NCBI GenBank assembly: GCA_034359265.1
Contig: CP136894.1
Span: 34,502,501 to 34,566,500, forward strand
Direction of reading: 5' to 3'
Origin: Canna indica
Lineage: Eukaryota; Streptophyta; Magnoliopsida; Zingiberales; Cannaceae
Length of the DNA stretch: 64,000 nt
Shown: one piece after another, positions 55,127 through 64,000 of the stretch
Position numbering within the stretch: the first letter of the stretch is position 1
Layout of the letters: the number at the start of each line of letters is the position of its first letter
The notes under the pieces: model-generated
What the model was told of the DNA's origin: nothing
What the model saw: the letters and a program-made list of their open reading frames with translations, nothing else
Database searches by the model: none
Position numbers and translations under genes: made by a program

Positions 55127-56790
55127 TCAACTGGCCTGAGCTTCACGCATTGGTTGTAGCATGCGCGAGCTTTCCTCTGGTCTGCATGGACTATTCCCAC
55201 CTATTCTTTCCGAGATAGGAAATTTGATGGCGAGGTGAGGGGTCAATACGATGCTCCTAAGTTGTTCAAGGAGGGTGGAGCCGAATGTTGTGACTATCCA
55301 TAAATAGCCCTTGACGTTTACATGGTCTCTTGACAAATTGACCAGTTCTCCATGGTATGGGTGTTGCAAGGATTCACTGATGCCCATTTTTTTGAGTGTA
55401 GGGTAGAAGATGACGTCGGCGGAACTCCTCTGGTCCAACAACAATCATAGAAATAATGATAGGATCATGTAAATTCATGTCAACTCCTTGAAAATCAGTA
55501 TCATAGAAGGATACTACCGGGCTGGGTATGCGTAGCCTCTATGGCCGAGCTACTTCGTTGATAGACATGATAGTTAGGGATGATTGTGTTACAGCACTGC
55601 CTTCTTTGGCAAATCCTCCTGTTATGTAGTCAATGACCCCCTGGATGTCGAGATGGGATTGTTCGCCTTCAAAGTCAACATGGTTGTTTGTGTCGCTAGA
55701 TGATGGTGTGTTGCTAGGCTCCAGCGTTGTCGGTGGTTCCGTCGGCTTTGGCTACGACTCTGATTATGCCGGATGTAGTGGTCGAGGTGACCTTCTCTGA
55801 TTAGACGTTCAATTTGGTCACAAAGGACCACACATTCTTTGGTTGTGTGTTGATAGGTTCGATGAAACTCACACCTTTTGCTTTCGTCTCCCTTGAATGA
55901 CGATCTCACCCTTTCAGGGCCTGCTGGGGGGTCTAAACAGTTACAAGTAGTATACCTCTTGTAGGATGGTTCCTCTTGGGGTGTTGAGAGGTGTGTATCT
56001 TTCGAGTCGAGTACTCAGACAAGGTGATGACCTCGATGTTAGGCTATTATTCTACTCACGGCGGTTGCGATCTTCGTCTTTTTTGTCTCCCTTTGTAGAC
56101 TTTGTGTCCTCAACAACGGCCTTGAGGTTTGGCTAGTCAGTGTTCTTCGCTTCTCAGAGTTCTTCCATTTTCATGATGCTAGCAACTTTCCCCTAAAATT
56201 CGGCAATGTCTTTAGGCTCGGTCAGGGCGATCTGATCGGCGAAGAGTCCAAGTTTTAGCCCGAGCTTGATGGAGTCGAACTCGAATTGTGGGTCAAGATT
56301 GGGGATTTTGGCTGTTATTGCTTGGAATCTATTCATGTATTCTATTAGCGGTTCATGCTTCCCCTGCCTGACATAGTGGAGGGCAGCCTCCGTCTTGTGA
56401 TAGACCTGCGCTGTAGTGAACGGGTTGAGGAAGACGCGGGAGAGGACGTCGAAGGAATGAATGGACCTCGGCGGGAGAGAATCAAACCACAACAAAGCGA
56501 TTTTTCCTAGGAAGGTTGTAAAGGCTCTACAGAATGTGGGAACGATTGTCCCGTGATAGAGCATCGTAGTTCTGAATGCCGTCAAGTGTAGTGTGGGGTT
56601 GCTTGTACCGTCATAGGGTGTAAGGGTGGTAGGCAACTCACTTCTTGGTGGGAGGCAGGTTGCCATAATGTGTTTGGTGAAGGGTCCCGCGTCAAGAGGA
56701 AGGGCAGTGCCGACTTTTTGAGCTTTGGGATCTTCGTCCTTCTCCAGATGGGGAGTGCTGGAGACTTTGTCATGAAGGGCGGGAAGATGG
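55127..56790 (-). pseudogene. Tat-lineage gypsy gag-protease remnant
   Basis: Gag (56790-56195): GPFTKHIMATCLPPRSELPT, YDGTSNPTLHLTAFRTTMLY, TFCRAFTTFLGKIALLWFDS, LPPRSIHSFDVLSRVFLNPF, VRQGKHEPLIEYMNRFQAIT, LTEPKDIAEF then a stop. Gag C-terminus (55909-55700): CEFHRTYQHTTKECVVLCDQ, IERLIREGHLDHYIRHN. Protease (55450-55150): LLDQRSSADVIFYPTLKKMG, where the usual active-site DGGSSAD/DTGS reads DQRSSAD, then TPHLAIKFPISERIGG. The same lineage as D but opposite orientation and better preserved. Confidence 0.85.
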
Positions 56791-57431
56791 AAGATCAAAG
56801 AGAAGCAAAGAAGATCGACTGGAAAACCCTCAATTTCGCGATCAAAGACAAAAGACCCAAAAAAGGAAGATACAAGGGCTGATGACCGCAGTTGACATGA
56901 GCGAGGAAATGACAGAGGACAGATGTCTCCACCTCGCCCGAGTGCCTGTTTAGAAAGACATACTCATATTAATGCTAGGAAGGGAACTATCCTCCAGGAC
57001 ATCTACAATTTGAAGCTCATCAAATATTCCGCCAATGCAGGAAAACAAAAGCTACCACCCAACACCGACATGAACAAGAAGTCTGCATACCACGACACCT
57101 ATGGACACAATACTGAAGAGTGTGTTATGCTCAGAGATCGACTAGAGGATCTGGTCCGTACATGACACCTTGACAAATACCTTCGCGACAAGAAGGGGAG
57201 AGAGCGAAGCAGGAGTCACGACCTTCGGCGGCGAAGCCGAACAACCCCGAGGTCCCACAAAGAGCACAATCAAGCGAACGAATCCCGAGGGGTAATTGAA
57301 TACATCGCAAGCGGATTCGCGGGAGGCTGGGAGTCAAGCTGGCCCAGGAAGAGGTCCCTTTGGGCAGTCATGGCAATCGACAACATTGTATGCCCGTGCT
57401 GACCTATCCCCAAAACCCTTATTCGCCCAAG
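56785..57431 (+). pseudogene. Tat-lineage gypsy gag C-terminal fragment
   Basis: The plus strand reads REAKKIDWKTLNFAIKDKRP, then KKSAYHDTYGHNTEECVMLR, DRLEDLVRT (stop) HLDKYLRDKKG and RGVIEYIASGFAGGWESS, the end of the Tat gag with its CHCC-like motif changed (first Cys to Ala/Tyr). It starts where the minus-strand gag starts, so two gag fragments lie head to head. It is cut at about 57431 by the A5 LTR. Confidence 0.8.
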
Positions 57432-58267
57432 GGTTGCCCCAAGGCCACGATCTTTATTTTGATGATAACAAACATGAATTTAATGCATTTGTGTAGTTTT
57501 GAGTTCAAGTTGAGGTTACGATACGGTCACATACTTCGTTCGGGGGAATACCAAAAATCGGCAAAAATGGCTCCAACGACGATCGAGTAGAAAATCTAGA
57601 GTTGCAAATAGATTTCATGTAATATGACTCTAGGAATATATCCCAAGCCTAATTGTAATATTATCCAAGTCGAAACTTGGTAACGGAACTCGGAAACGAA
57701 GCACGCAAGAAGAAGACTCAAAAAATTAGCCTTAGCCCAGGTTTGATCGACCATTTGGTCGACCGACTGAAGCCAAAACATGGCAGTAAGGTATTTGGTC
57801 GACTGACTGTGTGGTTTAATCTTTAGCTCCTTTTGTTGTTGTTTTACTTATTATTAAACTCGATTCTCATTGTTAGCTTTCTAGGTGTGCTAGGTTAAAT
57901 ACCTTAGGGTTTTCTTTGTAGAATTGTGTTTTGCCTAGGTGAATAGGTTTGAGGCATTCTCAAAGGGTTGAGAAGCAAGTCCTCGGTTGTATTCAAAGGA
58001 AAACACATTGTCTATAAAGGAGTTGGTTAGAAATCCTTGGTGTGGAGCCAAGGTAGAAGAGTAGACGGTTGGACGAACCACTATAATTATTTGTGTTTGT
58101 ATTGCCTTGTTTGATTGCTATTACTCGCTATTCATACTTGTCAAGCATCGTAAATTAATAGCACATGGATTTTGTTCCATTCTGAATCGAATTAAAAAGG
58201 AATCGAATTGAATGTAGTTTTAACCAAACACTATTCAACCCCCCCTTCTAGTGTGTGTATTTGAACA
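57432..58267 (+). repeat. A5 5' LTR
   Basis: Starts near GGTTGCCCCAAGGCC, an altered form of TGTTGGCCTAAGG, and ends TTTGAACA. Shorter than family A LTRs (about 0.84 kb against 1.3-1.6 kb). No TATAAATA box was found. Confidence 0.72.
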
Positions 58268-58272
58268 ATATT

Positions 58273-58284
58273 TTGTATCGGAGC
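58273..58284 (+). other. A5 primer binding site (mutated)
   Basis: TTGTATCGGAGC, two substitutions from TGGTATCAGAGC, 5 bp after the LTR. Confidence 0.75.
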
Positions 58285-58318
58285 AAGGTCGTAGGATTAG
58301 ATTTAACCATCTACTCTA

Positions 58319-59963
58319 ATGTCTAGCGATATCCAACTAGTTCAAGGGTCCTCTACTCATAGTCCACCACTATTCGATGGAAACAACTATGCCTATTGGA
58401 AGATACATATGAATAGCTTCCTTCAATCACTAGGCATGAATGTATGGAGGATGATCCAATTAGAGTCTAAGCAACGAACTAAGAATATGGATGAGTGGAA
58501 CCCGGAAGAAATTAGACTCTTTAATGCAAATTCCAAGGTCATCAATGCACTATATTGTGGTATATCTATTAATGAGTTTAATCGGATTTCTACTTGTAAG
58601 TCAGCCTATGAACTTTAGAGTATCCTAGAGACTACACATGAAGGTACTTCACAAGTTAAGGAATCTAAGATAAACCTCCTCATGCATGATTATGAATGGT
58701 TTAAAATGTTATAGCATGAATCAATTGATGCCATGCATTATAGATTTCAAAATGTTACAAATGGCTTAGCTAGCCTTGGTAGAGACATAAAGGAAGAGGA
58801 GAATGTAAGGAAGCTCATCCTTTCCCTTCCAAAGGCTTGGGAGCCGAAAGTGATTGCAATCATGAAAGCCAAGGATTTAAGCAAGTTGAAGCTCACCGAG
58901 CTCATTGGGTCTCTCATGACCCATGAGACTCACATGAAGCAATACAAGGGGGAAGATGGCCCCAAAAGCAAGACCATTGCTTTAAAAGCATCACACCGGG
59001 TTGAAGAACCTCCATCATCTGAGGAAGAAATGGATGACTTTGAAAAAATGGCGATGATGGCAACAAGGTTCATGACATTCATGAGGGGCGGCATGAGAAA
59101 ATACAAGGGAGAGTACACTTGCTTCAATTACAACAAGACCGGGCATCTAAGGAGGGATTGTCCCCTTCTCAAGATGGCCTCTACCTCCACCCCCTACAAG
59201 AAGGCCATGTACAACAAGAAGAAGGTAATGATGGCTTCTTGGGATGAGTGTGAATCCTCATAAAGTGAAGAGGAGACCAAAAGCGAGAAGGCAAATCTAT
59301 GCCTTATGGCAAATGAAAATGAGGTAAAATTTACTATTGGTGAACTTTCATTTACGCAAGAAGAATTAGAACTAGAATTTGATCAAATGCATGATGAATT
59401 CAATGTCATTAGAAATAAGTTTAAAGAGCTTAAAAAGGATAACAAATCTTTAGAACTTGAGAATGATAACCTACTACTTTCATGCAATGCCTTAAGGATG
59501 AAGTAGATTGCCTCAAGGTAGAAAAGCATGCCTTTAAGGACGTAAAGAAAAACCTAAAAATTAAAATAAAAAACTAGAAAGTGAGAACAAGTTCTTAAGT
59601 GATCAAGTAGAACACTTGAATGATAGCATGCTCAACTTAAAAAAGGAATTATGCATGCTAAATGAAAAAATGACAACCTTACAAAATGATATGTCTAAGG
59701 TTGTAAATGCTAGAAAGACCACAAACAACAATGCTCATGCACACTTCCATGCTCACACACATAGCACAAGAAAATTTAATGCAAGTTGTTTTTCATGTGG
59801 TATTTTTGGCCATATGGCTAGAGATTGTGCACTTAAGAGGAACCCCCATGCTAGATTGAATTGGGTTCCTAGGATGGCTAACAATCAAGGACACAAGAAA
59901 ATTTGGGTACCTAAAGTTTTCTCTTCTCCTTTTGTAGATGGAGAACCAACATCAAGCAAGTAG
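58319..59963 (+). pseudogene. gag: A5 gag
   Basis: ATG at 58319. DUF4219/UBN2 capsid: PPLFDGNNYAYWKIHMNSFL, EWNPEEIRLFNANSKVINAL, CKSAYEL-stop-SILETTHE, DAMHYRFQNVTNGLASLGRD, NVRKLILSLPKAWEPKVIAI, KLTELIGSLMTHETHMKQYK. First knuckle CFNYNKTGHLRRDC (second Cys to Tyr, 59119-59160); coiled coil (59300-59700); second knuckle CFSCGIFGHMARDC (59788-59829); LNWVPRMANNQGHKKIWVPK tail to TAG at 59961. Stops at 58616, 58712 and 59261, and a frameshift between 59505 and 59616. Unlike family A, the full UBN2 C-terminal half is present. Confidence 0.87.
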
Positions 59964-60943
59964 AAGCACATGGATATTGGATAGCGGTTACTCAAAGCAC
60001 ATGACGGTTGATATCAACTTATTTGCAACCCTATCAAGTAAGGATGGTGGACATGTGACTTTTGGAGACAATGCCAAAGGTAAGATTGTTGGCATTAGAG
60101 ATATAGGTATACTTTCCTACCCATTCATTAAAAATATTTTATTAGTTGATGGATTGAAGCATAACTTGATTAGCATATCTCAATTATGTGATAATGGATA
60201 TGTAGTTATTTTTGAAGCATGTAAATGCATCATTAGAAGTGCACCATCTAATGATATTGTATTTATTGGAAATAGGCAAGAAAATGTATACACACTAATT
60301 CTAAATGTTTTGCTTAATCCTCATGTTAGATGCTTAATTGCCATGGAAAATGACTCTTGGTTGTGGAATAGAAGGCTAGGACATTCTAGCATGAGCCTCA
60401 TCCAAGAAATAACTAAGAAGGACTTAGTTAAAGGAATACTCAAAATAAAATTTCAAAAGATAAATTTTTTGATGCATATCAACATGGAAAATAGGTTAAG
60501 TCCGCATTTCATAACATTAATCAAGTCACTACATCTAGAATACTTGAACTTGTGCACATGGATCTTTTCGGTCCTTGTGATGTTGCTAGTCTAGGTGGTA
60601 AGTTATATTGTTATGTGTTGGTTGATGATATTTCAAGATTTACATGGGTTTTCTAGCTAGTTAAGGAAAATGAAAGTTCCGATTTCTTTAAAAAATTTGC
60701 TAGGAGAGCTATAAATGAAAAAAGAATTTCTATTTTGAAAATTAGAAGTGATAATGGAGGAGAATTTAAAAATGAAAAGTTTTTCGAATTTTGTGATGAA
60801 TTGGGTATTGAGCATACCTTTTCTTCCCTTAGAATCCCTCAACAAAATGAGGTGGTTGAGAGGAATAATAGAACGTTACAAGAAATGGCTAGGACCATAC
60901 TTTGTGAAAATAATTTGCCTAAGTACTTTTGGGCCGAAGCCAT
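59938..60943 (+). pseudogene. pol: A5 protease and integrase (pol, interrupted)
   Basis: Protease: STWILDSGYSKHMTVD (the usual Cys is Tyr), GHVTFGDNAKGKIVGIRDIG, LVDGLKHNLISISQLCDNGY. Pre-integrase: DSWLWNRRLGHSSMSLIQEI. Integrase core with catalytic residues in place: HMDLFGPCDVASLGGKLYCY (about 60553), IRSDNGGEFKNEKFFEFCDE (60744-60803), IPQQNEVVERNNRTLQEMAR, then LPKYFWAEAI, where C4 is inserted. Frameshift near 60470 and TAG at about 60655. The protease frame is +1 to the end of gag, with a short overlap (59938-59963). Confidence 0.87.
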
Positions 60944-61589
60944 TGTCACGCCCCAACTTAGGGTCACGTGACCGGCCAGGGTATACGTGCCTATACCCCG
61001 CAGCCTAAACCATGCACATACTAACTCAACAATAATATAACGGAAAGAAATAACAAGTTTTGTTTTATATGAAAAGCAAACCAAAATATAGTTTTATTTC
61101 AAGAAGCTCAATGAAGTGTAAAGTGCGGAAATAACAGTATAAGTTCAACAATTCAAAAGTTCAAATACAAATAAAGTTTGAAATAAATGACATGAATGCC
61201 CTCAGGGCTACAACTCCAAATCAAACTAATACAAGTGCATGACTACTACCAAAGGACACGACTACGACCCTAACTCGAACTGTTATGAGATCATGTGGCT
61301 CCACTACCCTCCAGCTACGCCAAGTGCTCCGGCCCATCTCATCGATCAAGCTCTGCAAAATAAAAATCAAACAACAACGGGTGAGTTCAAAGAACTCAAC
61401 AAGCAGTTTTACCAACCCTCACAAATAAAACAGTGAGATAACAAGAATAAAATTTAGCTCTAAAGAGGCAATGTCACAAAGGTGTGACTAGCAACCAGAC
61501 CAACAGGCCACCCATGCCCAAGGCATCTAACCCTCCAAGAAGTGCATCAAGCCGAAGCCCACCATGCCCGAAGGCAACATCACATACTA

Positions 61590-61910
61590 GGATAATCGAG
61601 AAGGCCCTTCGAACTTATCCTAGTATACAGAAACTCGAGAGCAATCGAGAAAGGTCCTCCAAACTTGCTCGACGAGATGCGTAGGGACAATCGGGATTCG
61701 CCCATCCAAACTTGCCCCTTAAGATATCATAGGAATAATCGGAAAAGGTCATTCGAACTTACTCCTAAAGGATATCACAGGAATATTCGAGAAAGGCCCT
61801 CCGAACTTATTCCTTAACACCACCTTGGGGATAATCGGATAGGCCCTCCGAACTTATCCCATTAGGCTGAACCAGAACAATCGGGAAAGGCCCTCCGAAC
61901 TTGTTCTGCA
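61590..61910. repeat. Tandem repeats in C4 LTR
   Basis: About six diverged units of roughly 45-60 bp with AATCG(A/G)(G/A)AAGG, CCTCCGAACTT and TCC(T/C)TA words. Open frames over them are repeat artefacts. Confidence 0.7.
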
Positions 61911-63252
61911 GATTGAGAATTTAGCGTCCAAGCACCCAGGCGTAGCTCGTAACCCTGCTCCTAATTGAGCAGCTCTGCCATACTCAAGGATATGACACAT
62001 CAAGACATAAGTCAAGATTCTTGTATGGAGTTCTAGGGGTGTCCTCATTATGAAGCGTCTCAACACTCCAATCCAAACCCTATCCCTTAGACCCGTAATG
62101 TCATGAACCCATGTAGTTTTATTTCATGAATACCTTATAAGTTGGTTTATAACAGATTATACTCACCCTTAACCAAATTTTAATTATATAATTAAAATTT
62201 AGATCATCTCAATTAGGGTTTTGTTTTAGGTTACTGTTCTACCCAAAACTGCTATGTATAACACGAATCTAGTCTCCAAAGTGTGTCATATGTTTCTAAA
62301 CTATATTTTCTGGTCGAAACGATAAGTTACATGACTATATTCACACATATACACACATCACAACAAACAAATTAAAATCAGCACAGATTCATCATCTCAG
62401 CATACAATTCCAGCAACATGCAATTTCAGCATACTTATAGAATTAATTCTGAAATTAACAGAAATAAACCCCTAAATTATCATTAGGACAGAATTCAAAC
62501 ATCAAGAATTAATTCTCAGAAATCATGCTTTTTATCAAGATTAACTAGAACCCATACACTCAAATCAAGAGTCAAGCATTAAGATCAAGAACCCCCTTCT
62601 CAAGAACCCCTAAGGCATCAATATCAAGATCTTAATCCTATCGCATGATTTCTACCCAAAATCATAGATTTAATCCTAAGCATGCAATCCACAAATCAAG
62701 AAACCAAATTGGGAGAATAAATCATGATTTGCACATCAAGAAAACATGGCAAGAACTCTAAGAAAATCCAAGAACAAGGCATAAATACCGAGTCGTCAAG
62801 AACGACTTCAAGAATCTGATTAAAACACCGAAGAGAGAGGGTAAATACACACCTTAATTGGAAGAAAAACTAAGGAAGAAATCCCGGATGATGGCCCTCA
62901 AATCCGGCTTCAAAAGGCCGGTGGCTCAAGCCAAGAAGAGGCTCGAAGGGGCGGCGGCTCACTCCAAGCCGTCGGCTTGGAGAGAGGGAGAGAGAGGAGA
63001 AGGAGAGGGGCTGGCTCCTATCGGCTCGGCTCCAAACAAAAGGAAGAGAGAGAGGGGAGGAGAAGAAAAAGCAGGAGGCTCGGCTTGGCTCCTCTTGGCT
63101 CAGCTCCAAAGATAAGGAAGAGAGGAGAGGAGGGGAAGAAAAAGCAAGCGGCTCGGCTTGGCTCTGGGCTGCGGCGGCTCCAAGGAGAAAAGCGAAAGGG
63201 GGCTGGCGGCTTGGCTTGGCTTGGCGACTTGTTCCCTTTCTCAACTCTGTAG

Positions 63253-63309
63253 GTGGCTCCAATGTAGGAGCCACAAGCCATGAGGAGGGGATTTTATACT
63301 CCCTCCTCA
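63253..63309 (-). promoter_or_regulatory. C4 LTR TATA hairpin and adjacent hairpin
   Basis: Arms TGAGGAGGG (63281-63289) and CCCTCCTCA (63301-63309) flank GATTTTATACT, which reads AGTATAAAATC on the sense strand. Arms GTGGCTCC (63253-63260) and GGAGCCAC (63267-63274) flank AATGTA. Both differ from C1 and C2 at paired positions. Confidence 0.6.
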
Positions 63310-63385
63310 ACCCTAACCCCTTAAACACCTTAGTCCAAACTCACTAACCCGATAGACTTAATTAATTTAATATTAATACAAGATA

Positions 63386-64000
63386 AAGGCCAGTTGGGTC
63401 TAGAGGTGCGCCAGCGGGCCCGCTAGGTGCCAGACCCCAGTTGGGTGGGACTAGCTACCCTTACCCCAGACGGTGTCCGGAGACTAGTGGCCATCCTAGT
63501 CGACAGCCCGGGATTGTTTACCTGCATCATGAGATGATACTACCTGATATGGTAGGGACAGTTGTAGCCGGGATATATTGTTATGAGTAGGCCCAAGGGC
63601 CGGATGCCAAAGGCTTGATAAGCCAAGGTGGCAAGTTATCATGTACAAATGGTACTGATGGATCTGTTGAGGGTCTGTAATTGTATTAGAAACACACTCT
63701 ACCTCCTTGTACATTCCTTTATTGCCTTGTATGATATATATGTAGGTCTGAGGATTATGTGGAGGTTCATTTGAGCCACTCACTGAGTCCCAAGTGGACT
63801 CACAGATTATATTTTATTTTGCAGAGCATGAGCAGTAGCTTGGTGTCGACATGGTGCAGCTGGAGGGCGGAGGCGGTGCCATATCTCGTAGCGGCATCTA
63901 TGAGTCTTAGACTAGTCCTAGTTATGTTGGTTTTATTTCTGCACTGACGGTTATCTTTGAAAAGAATTGTAAAACTTGATATTTAACCATTTGGATTTGA
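63386..64000 (+). mobile_element. C5: Tekay/Del-like LTR fragment, plus orientation
   Basis: Reverse complement of the C2 region 28870-28250: CCAGCGGGCCCGCTAGGTG, CCCAGTTGGGTGGGACTAGC, CCCCAGACGGTGTCCGGAGA, then hairpin GAGTCC-CAAGT-GGACTC (63785-63801), T-rich tract and TTTTGCAGAGC (acceptor-like AG at 63823-63824), then CACTGACGGTTATC near 63945. It runs off the window. The opposite orientation to C4 marks a separate insertion or inversion. Confidence 0.78.

Larger units (their letters stand above)
57432..60943 (+). mobile_element. A5: coding copia element, candidate helper of family A
   Basis: LTR 57432-58267, primer site, gag with both capsid halves and two knuckles, protease and integrase, cut at 60944 by C4, so RT and RNase H are not in view. 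LTR order (TTTTGATGATAACAAACATG near the start, GGTCGACC palindromes at about 57745-57810, the GGTTGAG...AACCACTATAA block, C tract, GTGTGTATTTGAACA end) parallels family A. Confidence 0.8.
60944..63385 (-). mobile_element. C4: Tekay/Del-like LTR inserted in A5 integrase
   Basis: Begins TGTCACGCCCCAACTTAGGG right after GCCAT of the integrase. It has the GAGTTC-AAA-GAACTC hairpin (61383-61397), a run of diverged repeats of the type AATCGAGAAGGCCCTTCGAACTTATCC (61590-61920, several copies), a purine-rich plus strand (62930-63240), and the two promoter hairpins (63253-63274 and 63281-63309). The right end fades near 63385, where C5 begins in the opposite orientation. No internal coding region. 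Confidence 0.75.

Noticed and set aside
43462..57431. Integrated pararetrovirus (caulimovirus-like) sequence
   Set aside because: Gag, LTR and RT context are those of Tat-lineage gypsy elements; no movement-protein or coat-protein-like region was seen.
62858..63328. Long open frames on both strands (up to 152 codons)
   Set aside because: The region is purine-rich low-complexity DNA inside the C4 LTR; the frames are compositional and overlap the LTR promoter hairpins.

Overview
The window is plant nuclear DNA made almost entirely of nested, mostly decayed transposable elements. The flowering-plant signs are Ty1/copia and Ty3/gypsy LTR elements primed by the initiator-Met site (TGGTATCAGAGC), an En/Spm-type CACTA transposon with a spliced TNPA-like gene, a plant BED/hAT transposase and a captured piece of the cytosolic ribosomal protein S16 (uS9) gene. 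I see no intact host gene, no rRNA, no CRISPR and no bacterial features. Whether the plant is a monocot or a eudicot cannot be told from this sequence.

Families are named here for convenience. Family A is a gag-only copia-derived LTR element (LTR TGTTGG...CCAACA): A1 minus 4103-10971, A2 solo LTR minus 12882-14145, A3 plus 15432 to about 35340 (heavily interrupted), an LTR scrap at about 35341-35599, and A4 plus 36340-43205. A5 (57432-60943) is a related coding copia element with gag, protease and integrase and a similar LTR, so it is the candidate helper. Family B is a TNT1-94-like copia element with LTRs starting T(G/A)AAAG (15740-24981, scrap at 3918). Family C is Tekay/Del-like gypsy, nearly always seen as LTRs: C1 1-2541, C2 28072 to about 35185, C3 46587-48023, C4 60944 to about 63385, C5 63386-64000. 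D elements are Tat-lineage gypsy (43462-46475, 55127-57431). E is a putative gypsy-type transposon with a Transposase_28-like ORF (4021-4102, 10972-15431). DNA elements are a 4.8-kb CACTA with perfect ATA target duplication (29468-34270), a nearly intact hAT (48024 to about 51033), a second CACTA end with the RPS16 fragment (52064 to about 53110) and a MITE (53170-53539).

Layout: C1 gag and LTR; unassigned DNA; E, invaded by A1 and by solo LTR A2; A3, whose 5' LTR is split by the B block (TSD GAGTC) and whose 3' noncoding part is split by C2, itself split by the CACTA; a spacer with a tRNA-like sequence; A4; D; C3; hAT; a copia RNase H scrap; CACTA with RPS16; MITE; inverted Tat fragments; A5; C4 and C5. 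The nesting gives relative ages: E is older than A1, A2 and A3; A3 is older than B and C2; C2 is older than the CACTA; A5 is older than C4.

The points most worth a second look are: (1) the gag-only family A, with a shared truncated capsid, shared stop, palindrome arrays upstream of the TATA box and a GC-rich hairpin island downstream of gag; (2) three hairpins in family C LTRs whose arms change in a compensatory way between copies; (3) the CACTA element, whose TNPA-like gene reads through five exons with one nonsense codon while its TNPD-like gene has lost the catalytic core at a duplicated 22-bp junction; (4) the RPS16 capture; (5) a tandem segmental duplication around the B element.
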